Notes: generated from the sequence alone by a model not told the origin. Positions 1 through 7,967 are shown, counted from the first letter of the stretch. The stretch: 64,000 bases of DNA from Arthrobacter roseus (GCF_016907875.1 NZ_JAFBCU010000001.1:124001-188000), one strand, 5' to 3'. Numbers and translations: made by a program.

Positions 1-2
1 CG

Positions 3-851
3 GTCTGGGCAGGAATTCTACTGCGGTTCGCGTTCGAGATGGAGCCAGGCGACATCGTCATTGCTCCGAATAAGCGAGACAGCACCCTGAACTTCGGCCG
101 CGTCGTGGGTCCGTACGAGTTCGAGGTCAACGAACCGATTCATCCGCACCGTCGTCGTGTTGAATGGTTACATACCGGAGTCTCTCGCGGGCTGTTTCCG
201 CAGAAAGCACTATACGAAATTGGCTCGGCTTTGACATTGTTCCGCGTCAAGAACAACGACAAAGTGTTTAACGCGTTCCTCGCAGGTAATCAGCAAGGTG
301 CCGTTGATCCACAGCCAGCGGTAGCGCCGCAAGAAGCAGCCGAGGAATGGGCTGAAGACGAGCCAAGTGCCACTCGCCTAGAGCAATTTGCACACGACAC
401 CATTCTCAAAGCACTCCTCGAAGAGCTGAGCCATGAAGAGTTCGAGCACTTCACGGCTGACCTTCTGCGTGCCATGGGCTACCAAGCGCGAGTGACGCCT
501 TTCTCGTCCGATGGAGGCATCGACGTCATCGCCCACCGCGATCCTCTCGGCCTTGAGCCACCTCAGATAAAAGTGCAGTGCAAACACACAGCGGCCCAGC
601 AGTCGCGACCAGACGTTCAGCGACTCAGTGGCACTTTGGCCCAAGGTGAAATGGCCTTATTTGTTTGCCTTGGTAATTACACCAAGGAGGCCTGGGGCTA
701 CGAACGAGAGCGGCAGAACTTGAGACTCCTTACTGGAGCAGATGTCGTTGACCTCACTTTGAAGCACTACGATTTACTTCCAGCTAAATGGCGGGTCCGC
801 ATGCCCCTCAGGCAGGTTTACGTTGTGGATAGAGTCGCTGAAGGTCGCTGA
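3..851 (+). CDS. Mrr-type restriction endonuclease, 5' end outside window
   Basis: The frame is already open at the left edge with no stop before the first ATG (39), so the gene probably begins upstream and this is its 3' part. Counting from that ATG, residues 130-200 hold the Mrr_cat PD-(D/E)xK core: GYQA, then SSDGGIDVIAH (Asp162) and VQCKHT (Gln180/Lys182 as the QxK pair). Residues 1-85 look like the small N-terminal domain often found before this core (GRVVGPYEF, RRRVEWLHT). Mrr-like enzymes cleave methylated or otherwise foreign DNA; specificity cannot be read here. No methyltransferase partner is visible, which fits a stand-alone methyl-directed nuclease. The adjoining toxin-antitoxin pair suggests a small defence or accessory patch. 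Confidence 0.8.
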   Translation, partial: VWAGILLRFAFEMEPGDIVIAPNKRDSTLNFGRVVGPYEFEVNEPIHPHRRRVEWLHTGVSRGLFPQKALYEIGSALTLFRVKNNDKVFNAFLAGNQQGAVDPQPAVAPQEAAEEWAEDEPSATRLEQFAHDTILKALLEELSHEEFEHFTADLLRAMGYQARVTPFSSDGGIDVIAHRDPLGLEPPQIKVQCKHTAAQQSRPDVQRLSGTLAQGEMALFVCLGNYTKEAWGYERERQNLRLLTGADVVDLTLKHYDLLPAKWRVRMPLRQVYVVDRVAEGR

Positions 852-870
852 CTTGGCGAGGCGTAACTTC

Positions 871-899
871 TGTACATTCTTCAATTAGAAACGTACACT
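871..899 (+). promoter_or_regulatory. Autoregulatory operator overlapping a leaderless -10 box
   Basis: TGTACATT (871-878) and AACGTACA (890-897) form an 8-bp inverted repeat with one mismatch. The right arm overlaps TACACT (894-899), which lies 6 nt before the antitoxin ATG at 906. A Phd-type antitoxin bound here would cover the promoter, the usual autoregulation for this family. Binding itself is inferred. Confidence 0.6.
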
Positions 900-905
900 T
901 AAATC

Positions 906-1154
906 ATGTCAACAATGAGCGTTACGGACGCGCGCAGTCGTTTTCCTGAAGTTCTGGAGCGAAGTAAAACCGAAGCCGTGTTCCTCGAACGCCACGGGCG
1001 ACCCACCGCAGTCGTCCTCAGTCCTGAACAGTACGAAAAGATGTTGGAAGCCCTCGAAGACGCTGAGGATGCAGCGGCTTTTGATGATGCTATTGCCGAG
1101 GAAGGCGACAACATTCCCTGGGCGCAGGTCAAGTCCGATCTCGGTTGGGAATGA
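906..1154 (+). CDS. Phd/YefM-family antitoxin
   Basis: 82 residues. The N-terminal half has the Phd/YefM DNA-binding fold signature (SVTDARSRFPEVLERSK, then a beta strand EAVFLERHGRPTAVVLS and a helix YEKMLEAL). The acidic C-terminal tail (EDAEDAAAFDDAIAEEGD) would wrap and neutralise the toxin. The stop codon overlaps the toxin ATG (ATGA, 1151-1154), so the two are translationally coupled. There is no Shine-Dalgarno; a TACACT box ends 6 nt before the ATG, which suggests a leaderless mRNA. Confidence 0.9.
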   Translation: MSTMSVTDARSRFPEVLERSKTEAVFLERHGRPTAVVLSPEQYEKMLEALEDAEDAAAFDDAIAEEGDNIPWAQVKSDLGWE

Positions 1155-1414
1155 GCACCTACCGAATCGAGCTGCGACCGGCCGCAGTGAAGGCACTGCG
1201 GAAAGTTGACCACCAGGACCGCGCTCGCGTTCAGGGCGCCATCGCACTTCTGGGCACAAACCCACACCCGCCAAGCGCCAAGGCGCTGCAAGGCAGGCCG
1301 GGCTTCCGCGTACGAGTGGGCAATTACCGCATTATCTATACGGTCGTCGACGACATCCTACTGATCGTCATCGTGACCCTGGGTCACCGGTCAAGCGTCT
1401 ATGGGCATCCCTGA
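1151..1414 (+). CDS. RelE/ParE-family toxin
   Basis: About 87 residues from the ATG at 1151, inside the antitoxin stop. The sequence is typical of the RelE/ParE superfamily: YRIELRPAAVKALRKVD at the N terminus and the core GFRVRVGNYRIIYTVVDD with the conserved Arg-x-Gly-x-Tyr-Arg strand near residues 55-65. RelE-type toxins are usually ribosome-dependent mRNA endonucleases, while ParE types act on gyrase; the RVGNYRIIY core favours the RelE side. A TTG two codons upstream (1145) is possible, but the ATGA overlap decides the start. A decayed homologue lies at 4069-4160. Confidence 0.88.
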   Translation: MSTYRIELRPAAVKALRKVDHQDRARVQGAIALLGTNPHPPSAKALQGRPGFRVRVGNYRIIYTVVDDILLIVIVTLGHRSSVYGHP

Positions 1415-1448
1415 GACGGCAACTTCGCGATTCCCTATCGACACCGCG

Positions 1449-1479
1449 TTGACGACGATCGCACCACCCCGGGTAGAGT
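1449..1479 (+). promoter_or_regulatory. Leaderless promoter of the argE-like gene
   Basis: TTGACG (1449-1454) and TAGAGT (1474-1479) form -35 and -10 boxes with a 19-nt spacer. The -10 ends 6 nt before ATG 1486, which puts transcription initiation at or next to the start codon. There is no Shine-Dalgarno. Confidence 0.55.
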
Positions 1480-1485
1480 CGGCAA

Positions 1486-2652
1486 ATGAATTCTTCGCTG
1501 GACTGGATCACCCGCCTCGTCTCCTTTGACACCACCTCGCGTGACTCCAACCTTGACCTGATCGACTGCATCGCCGACGAGTTGCGCAAGTACGGCGTCG
1601 AGCCGTTGATCCTTGCCAACGAGGACGACGCCGAGGTCCGCAAGGCCAACCTCTTCGCGACGTTCCCGGCACACGATGGGACTACAGAAGGCGGCGTCAT
1701 CCTGTCCGGGCACACCGACGTTGTACCGGTCGATGGGCAGAACTGGGACAGTGATCCGTTCACCGTTCAGGAACGTGATGGCCGGCTCTATGGCCGCGGG
1801 ACAGCGGATATGAAGGGCTACCTCGGCGTCATCCTCGGCAAGCTGGAGCACATCAGTCAGGCCAAACTCTCCAAGCCACTGCATCTAGCCTTCTCCTACG
1901 ACGAAGAAGTTGGGCTGCTTGGCGCTCAACGGATGGTCGGGCAGTTCGCAGAGCACGGCATCAAGGCGGACTCCTGCATCGTGGGCGAGCCCTCGGGCAT
2001 GCGGGTGGTACGCGGACATAAATCGATCAACCTGTTCGTCGCGCGATTCCATGGGGTGGCCGCCCACTCCTCGCTGACTCCCAATGGCCTGAACGCCATC
2101 CACTACGCAGGTCGCTTCATCGAGTTCTACCGCCAGCTGACCCAGGGCTGGAAGGACAACGGACCGTTCGACGACGCCTACCCGGTGTCGTTCACCACGG
2201 GCGGAGTGAACGTGATCTCAGGAGGCATTGCCGGAAACACCGTGCCTGACCTGTGCGAGGTCGAGTTCGAGTTCCGCGCGCTGGGAACCGTTAAGGCAGA
2301 CCCCATCGTCGCGCAAATACGCGAGTTCCTCGTCGACGTGCTCGAACCCGAGATGAAGGCAGAAAACCCTGCAGCCAGCATCGAACTGGTCACCAAAGCA
2401 CGCGGCCCGGGGCTGGACACGGATGACGACGCCGCCGTCGTCCAGTTCGCTGTGGACTGTGGCGGGCTGGCCACTGACGAGAAGGTCACCTACGGAACCG
2501 AGGCCGGACTGTTCCACGGCGTGGGTATCGAAACGGTTGTTTGTGGACCCGGCGAGATCGCCGTCGCCCATGCGGCCAATGAATACGTTGAGCTGGAACA
2601 GATCGAGGCTTGCGAGGCGTTCATGGACTCGCTCATCGAGCATCTCGAGTAG
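1486..2652 (+). CDS. argE: Acetylornithine deacetylase (M20 peptidase family)
   Basis: 388 residues, the normal ArgE length. ArgE hydrolyses N2-acetyl-L-ornithine to ornithine and acetate in the cytoplasm, with two metal ions. Metal and catalytic motifs are visible: SGHTDVVPVDG (His76, Asp78), GRGTADMKG (bridging Asp108), SYDEEVG (Glu140/141) and VVGEPS near residue 165. Many actinobacteria make ornithine by transacetylation (ArgJ), so this copy may act in salvage or on another N-acyl amino acid; M20 substrate range is hard to read from sequence. The small gene and the ornithine-synthase-like enzyme downstream run in the same direction. Confidence 0.82.
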   Translation: MNSSLDWITRLVSFDTTSRDSNLDLIDCIADELRKYGVEPLILANEDDAEVRKANLFATFPAHDGTTEGGVILSGHTDVVPVDGQNWDSDPFTVQERDGRLYGRGTADMKGYLGVILGKLEHISQAKLSKPLHLAFSYDEEVGLLGAQRMVGQFAEHGIKADSCIVGEPSGMRVVRGHKSINLFVARFHGVAAHSSLTPNGLNAIHYAGRFIEFYRQLTQGWKDNGPFDDAYPVSFTTGGVNVISGGIAGNTVPDLCEVEFEFRALGTVKADPIVAQIREFLVDVLEPEMKAENPAASIELVTKARGPGLDTDDDAAVVQFAVDCGGLATDEKVTYGTEAGLFHGVGIETVVCGPGEIAVAHAANEYVELEQIEACEAFMDSLIEHLE

Positions 2653-2737
2653 GAGCAATGCCGTATGGTCAGGGGTACGGAGCAAATCACTGCTCCTGTT
2701 AAAGCGCAGCATTATTTGATGCGCTGAGGAGACACTC

Positions 2738-2875
2738 ATGGCCGACAAATCGCCCCGACAGTCCGCATCCAAAAAATCGGGTAAGTCCCTCAAGGAAAAG
2801 CGCACCGAGAAAAAGGCAAAGGCCTCCGGTGCCACTACGCCTGACATCCTGACCACTAACAACAAGAAGCGCTGA
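2738..2875 (+). CDS. Small basic protein, 45 residues, unknown function
   Basis: Starts at ATG 2738 behind a good Shine-Dalgarno (GAGGAGA, 2727-2733) and stops at TGA 2873. The product is Lys/Arg-rich (KKSGKSLKEKRTEKKAKAS) with a short uncharged tail (TTPDILTTNNKKR). It has no membrane segment and no fold I recognise, and is probably disordered. The strong ribosome site and its place 5 nt before the next gene argue that it is real. Nucleic-acid binding is possible but is inferred from charge only. Confidence 0.6.
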   Translation: MADKSPRQSASKKSGKSLKEKRTEKKAKASGATTPDILTTNNKKR

Positions 2876-2880
2876 AGCAT

Positions 2881-4023
2881 TTGACTCTTCTAAAACTCGG
2901 AGTTCTTGCCACAACGCGCAAGCCTGATGAGCGCAGGCTTGCCATTCACCCCTCGCACATTGAACGCATTGACGCGGACCTTCGCGAGCAGATCATTCTT
3001 GAGCAGGGCTACGGCGAACGCTTCGGGATTTCGGACGAGAAACTCGCAGGGTACGTGGGGCGGATCGCTCCGCGGGAGGAGCTCCTCGCGGCAGCGGACG
3101 TGGTGGTGTTGCCAAAACCTCAGCCGGCGGACCTCGAAGAGTTCCGCGACGGCCAGATCCTCTGGGGCTGGCCACACTGTGTGCAGGACCGCGACATCAC
3201 CCAGTTGGCCATCGATAAGCGGCTGACGTTGATCGCCTTCGAAAGCATGAACCACTGGGCGTCCGACGGCGGTTTTGGTCTCCACGTTTTCCATAAGAAC
3301 AACGAGATGGCCGGCTACTGCTCGGTGTTGCACGCACTGGAGCAGACCGGATCAACGGGCGACTACGGCCGTCGCCTCAGCGCCGTCGTCATCGGTTTCG
3401 GAGCTACAGCTCGCGGCGCGGTAACGGCCCTTAACGCGCACGGCATTCACGACGTCCAAGTGCTGACAAACCGTGCAGTGGCCGCCGTTGGATCACCGAT
3501 TCACTCGGTCCGGATCACCCAGTTCGATCATGACGAAAACGCCCCGTACCTCAGCAACGTCATCACCGACCGGGGACGGATGCCATTGGCGCCTTTCCTT
3601 GCCGAGCGCGATATTGTGGTGAACTGCACCCTGCAGGACCCTAACAATCCGTTGATGTACCTGGACGAATCGGATCTGGACGCGTTCAGCCCGGGCAGCC
3701 TCATTGTCGATGTGTCCTGCGATGAAGGCATGGCGTTCAGCTGGGCCAAGATGACCACCTTTGCCAATCCCACGTTTGAGGTCGGCGACCACGTGGTCTA
3801 CTACGCAGTGGACCACACGCCGTCGTACCTGTGGAACTCGGCGACGTGGGAGATCAGCTCGGCCCTGATCCCGTCACTGCGCACGGTCATGAGCGGTCCC
3901 GAGAGCTGGGACGCTGATTCCACCATCGCGCGTGCTATCGAGATTCGCGACGGCGTCATCGTCAACCCTGCGATCCTCGATTTCCAGGAACGCGCGGCGG
4001 ACTACCCGCATGCGCTTGCCTGA
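2881..4023 (+). CDS. Alanine dehydrogenase/N5-(carboxyethyl)ornithine synthase-like oxidoreductase
   Basis: 380 residues. The N-terminal domain carries the AlaDH/PNT hallmark (TTRKPDERRLAIHPSHI) and VVLPKPQPADLEEF. A Rossmann dinucleotide site follows near residues 165-190 (SAVVIGFGATARGAVTAL), then IVVNCTLQDPNNP and VDVSCDEGMAFSW. Members of this branch are usually annotated as N5-(carboxyethyl)ornithine synthase, which reductively condenses pyruvate with ornithine. The nearby ornithine-forming ArgE-like gene suits that idea but does not prove it. The start is TTG 2881, 5 nt after the small basic gene. An amino-acid dehydrogenase role is the main alternative. Confidence 0.7.
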   Translation: MTLLKLGVLATTRKPDERRLAIHPSHIERIDADLREQIILEQGYGERFGISDEKLAGYVGRIAPREELLAAADVVVLPKPQPADLEEFRDGQILWGWPHCVQDRDITQLAIDKRLTLIAFESMNHWASDGGFGLHVFHKNNEMAGYCSVLHALEQTGSTGDYGRRLSAVVIGFGATARGAVTALNAHGIHDVQVLTNRAVAAVGSPIHSVRITQFDHDENAPYLSNVITDRGRMPLAPFLAERDIVVNCTLQDPNNPLMYLDESDLDAFSPGSLIVDVSCDEGMAFSWAKMTTFANPTFEVGDHVVYYAVDHTPSYLWNSATWEISSALIPSLRTVMSGPESWDADSTIARAIEIRDGVIVNPAILDFQERAADYPHALA

Positions 4024-4068
4024 AATCAACTGATCACCGCATAAGGCGGGCGGACCCCCTCGGGACAA

Positions 4069-4160
4069 CCCGGATTTTGCGTTCGAGTGGGGGACTACCA
4101 GATCTTCTACACGATCGACGATGACGTTTGCTGGTCGTCTTTGTGACGCTCAGCTTCTGA
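4069..4160 (+). pseudogene. Relic of a RelE-family toxin gene
   Basis: Read from 4069 the frame gives PGFCVRVGDYQIFYTIDDD, a close match to the core of the intact toxin at 1151-1414 (PGFRVRVGNYRIIYTVVDD). Near 4129 one base is missing: in the shifted frame the match continues (LLVVFVTLS) to a TGA at 4158-4160. There is no start codon, N-terminal half or antitoxin. This is the 3' third of a decayed second toxin, left between the oxidoreductase and heliorhodopsin genes. Confidence 0.8.
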
Positions 4161-4168
4161 AGTGGACG

Positions 4169-4945
4169 TTAGACGGCGAGTGAGCCAGCGAAGATCTGCC
4201 AGGCCAGCGCGGACTTTGCTACCAGGCTGAGCACTAAGTAAACCTTTTCTCCATAGCCGTAGTTCGCCCATTTGCCGACACCGCGGTACTGCAGCCACTG
4301 ATTGACGGCGAAGCTCATGAAGAACACGAACAACGACACGACGATGCCGTAGACAAACCCGGGGACCTGATTGGCGTCACCGCCACTGGCCCCAATCAGG
4401 TTAACGAGAATCGCCACCCACGGGGCAGCGCCTGCGATGCAACCGAACCAGAACGGCAACATAGTGGTGTGAGCCCTGCCGGGCGGGTTCATGACCTCCT
4501 GCAACCAGCCAAAGAGGATCATCGCCACGTTGGCACCCACAACCAACACCACTGCAGTGATACCTGTAATACCGTTGTAGAAGCCGATGAGGACCACCAT
4601 GATCGTGGCACTGACGGAATATTCAATCCATCTGAAGCGGTTCATCCCAGCACGCAGGTCCTTCTCGTAGCGAGAGCGGAACACGGTGGCGGTCAAGAGG
4701 TGATCGAGTGCAGCCAGCGCCAGGAAAACTGCAATGACAGGCCCTATTGCAACATCGAACAAGGGCTCAGGCGCTGGTGAAGCTGCGCCCGGTGGGCCTG
4801 ACGGGAACTGTGACGTTACGGTGATCGCAAAACCATTGGCGAGCACAAGTACTGCTATTACCTGAGCTGCGTGCAAAAGCGTGAGGCTGAGGTTCCAGCG
4901 ACGAAGCCGGATCATTTCGGAATCGGAAACTGTTTTGGCTTCCAT
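4169..4945 (-). CDS. Heliorhodopsin
   Basis: 258 residues with seven hydrophobic segments. Signature heliorhodopsin sequence is visible: FRWIEYSVSATIM in TM3, with Glu108 in the place of the Schiff-base counterion; FVYGIVVSLFVFFMSF in TM6; and SLVAKSALAWQIF in TM7, with Lys244 as the expected retinal-binding lysine. Heliorhodopsins are light-absorbing membrane proteins inverted relative to type-1 rhodopsins (N terminus inside) and are generally not ion pumps. Their roles remain debated, with proposals including light signalling and control of a partner enzyme. A perfect AGGAGG Shine-Dalgarno precedes the ATG. No carotenoid or retinal synthesis gene is in the window, so retinal must come from elsewhere. 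The nearest neighbours do not show an obvious partner. Confidence 0.92.
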   Translation of the reverse strand: MEAKTVSDSEMIRLRRWNLSLTLLHAAQVIAVLVLANGFAITVTSQFPSGPPGAASPAPEPLFDVAIGPVIAVFLALAALDHLLTATVFRSRYEKDLRAGMNRFRWIEYSVSATIMVVLIGFYNGITGITAVVLVVGANVAMILFGWLQEVMNPPGRAHTTMLPFWFGCIAGAAPWVAILVNLIGASGGDANQVPGFVYGIVVSLFVFFMSFAVNQWLQYRGVGKWANYGYGEKVYLVLSLVAKSALAWQIFAGSLAV

Positions 4946-5258
4946 CGCTGTCCCTCCTGGAGGGGGCCGGGTGACATACGCGGATTACCCTATTGCCAAC
5001 GTAATGCAGGTACAACGCCCTGAGCAACGCTTTCAGTAATCGAGCAGTGAAATCGACACCTTTGTCCGTGTTACCTTCAATTCATGCATCCATTCTCCAA
5101 GGGTTTCTTGAGCCTCGGAGTAACCTCATTTTTACTTTTTGGCACCGGCTGTGCGGATGTTGAGACCTCGAACGTCCAGGTGTCATTGCCGCCAACAACA
5201 GGATCCTTCGATTACCAGCTCAACGGGGGTTACGTCCCAGCAGATGGCGTTAGCGTCC

Positions 5259-6191
5259 TCACCCGAGACAGCACGGACATGCCTGCCAAAGGGGCTCTTC
5301 GCGTTTCGTGGTGAATATCAGCCCGCTGATATTCACCACGAAACGCGAAGAGCCGTGTTGCTCCCGGGCGACGCGCTGGCGGACCCCGGTGAGCATGTCA
5401 TTGGCCAGCAAGACGAGGTGGAAGTGATCCACGCTGACGGCGGCATCGGGCAGGTGCTCGCGCAAGGCTTTGCGGAACGCCGCCGACGGGTCGATCCCGA
5501 CCGTCTCGATGCCGGCCAGCCAGGCGGCGGGTCGGGACTTGAGCCAAGCCCCGACGCCGTGGCTGTCGCGGCCGTTCACGATGCCCAGTACCTGGCCGGA
5601 ATCGACATCGACGATGGTGGACATCCATGGCTCGAACCGGGACCATTTCCCGCTCTGCTGGTCCTTGAACCAGCGCACGGATCGGTAGCGGTGCTCATCG
5701 ATCCCCAGCCGTGCCGGGGTCAGCAGGTCCACCGATGGCAGCGCCAGGGCGGCAGCGACAACAACAGTGTTGACCAGCCACCAGGAGACCCCGAACGCGG
5801 CCGCGACCTCGCTGGCCGCTCTGCCGGAGGAGACGACGGCGTCTTTGAGCGTGTCCTTGAGTCTGGCCGTAGACCGGGCGAAGCGGGGCACTTGCGGGGT
5901 CGACTCGGCAAAGGTCTTCCGGGTGCAGGCAGGTTCGTCACAGAAGAACCGGCGCTTGGCCCACCACACGCTCACCAGCCCGGCGACAAGGATGTCGCGA
6001 ACTCGCTGTCTCCGTCTCGAATGCACCCGGGTGGAAATCATGCCGCAGCCAGGGCAGCCCGGCGGGAAGTCCGAGGCGATGGTGACAACACGGATACCGT
6101 CACCGTTCATAACGGCGGTGACGATTCGGTAGTCGGGCAGATTGAACAGTGTCGTCGCCGCATCCGGGCACGACTGGGTAGGCTGGTTCAA
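5259..6191 (-). pseudogene. Truncated ISL3 transposase
   Basis: The frame begins near TTG 6191 (LNQPTQSCPDAATTLFNLP) and shows the N-terminal Zn-finger cysteines (CPGCGMIS), helix-turn-helix region and DDE domain. The first Asp is in LGIDEHRYRSVRWF and the second in VSVDHFHLVLLAND. After VRQRVAREQHG the frame enters the inverted terminal repeat and leaves the element, stopping at 5259 in host DNA. Family members normally continue about 150 more residues, including the catalytic Glu, so this product should be inactive. Confidence 0.85.
5293..5354. repeat. Perfect 30-bp palindrome at the left IS end
   Basis: The terminal sequence 5293-5322 is followed after 2 nt (CC) by its exact reverse complement at 5325-5354. 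Both outer edges therefore read as ISL3 termini (GGCTCTTC inward). It marks a rearrangement junction inside the element and would form a very stable hairpin. Confidence 0.9.
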
Positions 6192-6304
6192 GGCTCGTGG
6201 TTCCTGACTTGAGAAGAATGCTAGACACATCCATCTCAACAGGGCCACGGGCCCTTACTTTGCTACGACACGAACCCCGGATTCACCACCAACCGTGAAG
6301 AGCC
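5293..6304 (-). mobile_element. ISL3-family insertion sequence, deletion derivative
   Basis: The 1012-bp element is bounded by an 8-bp target duplication GCCAAAGG (5285-5292 and 6305-6312), the size typical of ISL3. Terminal repeats begin GGCTCTTC, and the two ends match at 21 of 24 positions (GGCTCTTCGCGTTTCGTGG against GGCTCTTCACGGTTGGTGG at the start). ISL3 elements are usually 1.3-1.6 kb; this one lacks the region coding for the C-terminal third of the transposase and has an extra inverted copy of its left end. It interrupts the GH114 gene. Intact duplications mean that it either moved in this form, with a transposase supplied in trans, or shrank after insertion. Confidence 0.9.
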
Positions 6305-7052
6305 GCCAAAGGGGTCTACTCCATCTGTTACGTGAACGGATTCCAAACCCAGCCGGGCGAAGTGTGGCCGGAGTCATTACTCCTCAACACGGCTCCAGGA
6401 GAACCTTTGGTAGACCCCGGTTGGCCTGATGAACACCTATTGGACATTTCTACGGCCGCGAAACGCTCCGCTATAGCTGACCGTCACCAGCAAACAATCG
6501 CCCACTGTTCAGCAAAGGGCTTTAGGGCCATCGAGTTCGACAATCTCGATTCTTGGACTAGATCCAAAGCCGCGTTGAGCATGGATCATGCAGTCGCATT
6601 CGCGAAGCTCCTAGTGAAAGCGACCCACGAGGCCGGCCTAGCAGCCTCTCAGAAGAACACCCCCGAACTTGCCACGGTAGGGAAGCAGGACATTGGGTTC
6701 GACTTCGTCACCACCGAAGAATGCGACCGCTATTCCGAGTGCACGGCGTACGCCGAGGTTTATGGGAAACACGTCCTCGACATTGAGTACACCGATGATC
6801 TTCGAGGTGATTTCTTCGAAATCTGCTCTCGGGACACTACACCTCAGCAGACCGTCCTGCGGGACCGCGACCTTGCTCCTCGGGGTACCACTGGTCACAT
6901 CAGCGAGCGTTGTTGAACCAAACCCTGGTTCTCGGGCAGCCCCTTCAGACCGGCAGGAAAGTTGGTCGATACAATTACGGCAGCGTACCAATCACGTGAT
7001 ACATTGAATGTACTTGCTGATTGATACACTCCTACCCTGTTGTGAGGGCACA

Positions 7053-7967
7053 ATGCTTCTACTCGTCTGGTTCGTATTCGGCACTATGATCTTGGGCATT
7101 CTGGTCGGGGGCACATGGTGGCTGATCCACGGTCGTAAAACCAAACCGACGTCTGGAGCGGTTGCACTCTTTACAGCATTGGGGTCAGGAGTAGCTTTCC
7201 TCGGAGCAGTTTTTCTGCGCACGGTTTCTGCTCCGCTGTTGTTTCCGTCACCACTGTCCAGTGAAATCGCTCGGTGGCTGTCAGACGCGCAATTCACAAA
7301 ACCGCTCGCGCTGGGAATTTGTGCGGTCATTATCCTCGCGTTCCCCCTGACTACGCCTTCCCCTCAAGGAAGTGCCGACCTGACTCCCAGAAATCCATTC
7401 AGTTTCGGTCGGAAGAGGTGGTTCATCGGCATGGCCTCTATCGTCGGGGTCATTGTCATCGTCACAGTTCTGGCCGGGATGGCATCCGAGCCCGATGATG
7501 AGGGCCTCTGGCGCAGCATAACTGTTGATTTCGGGACCACGACCATAGGGACTGGTATCTACGGGTGGTACTACTCTGTTCCCGCTCTCGCACTGCTGGC
7601 CGTCCTTCTTGCAGCGACAGTCCTCGCATTGTGGCTGATCGCTCGCCCCGCGCTTGGTGTCGACCACGCCAACGATGTCCTTACCCGCAGATGGAGGACT
7701 CGCAATATAGTGGCAGTGGCATCCGGCGCACTCCTCTTACACCTGTCCGCGGTCTTCAACTCCGTGGCAGGATCGGCGTCCTTCCATGCCACCGTACCGG
7801 TCGAAGCAGACGTACTTGCCACGTTCGGTCCCTCGTTTGCTGCCCTCGAGCCCATCCTCACCGTCGGAAGTTTTGCGGCCGCGAGCGTTGGATACGCGCT
7901 CTGGGTCGGGGTTCTGCTGTCGACTACAGGCGCGCGCCGTGCGGCAGTCACGCGAGTTCGCTCATGA
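7053..7967 (+). CDS. Multi-pass membrane protein, unknown function
   Basis: About 304 residues with roughly seven hydrophobic segments (for example LLLVWFVFGTMILGILVGG, GICAVIILAFPL, MASIVGVIVIVTVLAGM, VPALALLAVLLAATVLALWL). I recognise no domain. ATG 7053 is chosen because GAGGG lies about 5 nt upstream; an ATG at 7008 would add 15 residues without a ribosome site. A TACACT at 7025-7030 may be its -10 box. The stop overlaps the start of the GntR gene by 4 nt. Membrane proteins paired with YtrA-type repressors are commonly envelope-stress or antibiotic-responsive exporters or permeases; here that is inference. Confidence 0.65.
   Translation: MLLLVWFVFGTMILGILVGGTWWLIHGRKTKPTSGAVALFTALGSGVAFLGAVFLRTVSAPLLFPSPLSSEIARWLSDAQFTKPLALGICAVIILAFPLTTPSPQGSADLTPRNPFSFGRKRWFIGMASIVGVIVIVTVLAGMASEPDDEGLWRSITVDFGTTTIGTGIYGWYYSVPALALLAVLLAATVLALWLIARPALGVDHANDVLTRRWRTRNIVAVASGALLLHLSAVFNSVAGSASFHATVPVEADVLATFGPSFAALEPILTVGSFAAASVGYALWVGVLLSTTGARRAAVTRVRS

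Larger units (their letters stand above)
5084..6916 (+). pseudogene. GH114 glycosidase lipoprotein gene split by an ISL3-type element
   Basis: The 5' part (5084-5292) encodes a lipoprotein signal (FLLFGTGC) and SFDYQLNGGYVP. The 3' part (6313-6916) continues with the expected GH114/TM1410-like sequence (VNGFQTQPGE, VDPGWPDEHLLDIS, IEFDNLDSW, DIGFDFVTTEEC). Removing the element and one 8-bp target copy rejoins AKG and VYSICYVNG in frame, giving about 270 residues, a full-length family member. GH114 enzymes include endo-alpha-1,4-polygalactosaminidase, which cuts cationic galactosamine polymers. TACCTT (5072-5077) lies 6 nt before ATG 5084, so the mRNA was probably leaderless. Apart from the insertion the frame is intact, so the event looks recent. 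Confidence 0.88.

Noticed and set aside
4469-4780. Plus-strand open frame inside the heliorhodopsin gene
   Set aside because: Antisense shadow; the minus-strand product has a full family match and a perfect ribosome site.
5139-6212. Long plus-strand open frame (357 codons) across the ISL3 element
   Set aside because: It is antisense to the transposase, crosses the IS/host junction and its product is compositionally like a reverse-complement shadow (His/Arg/Gly-rich without domains).
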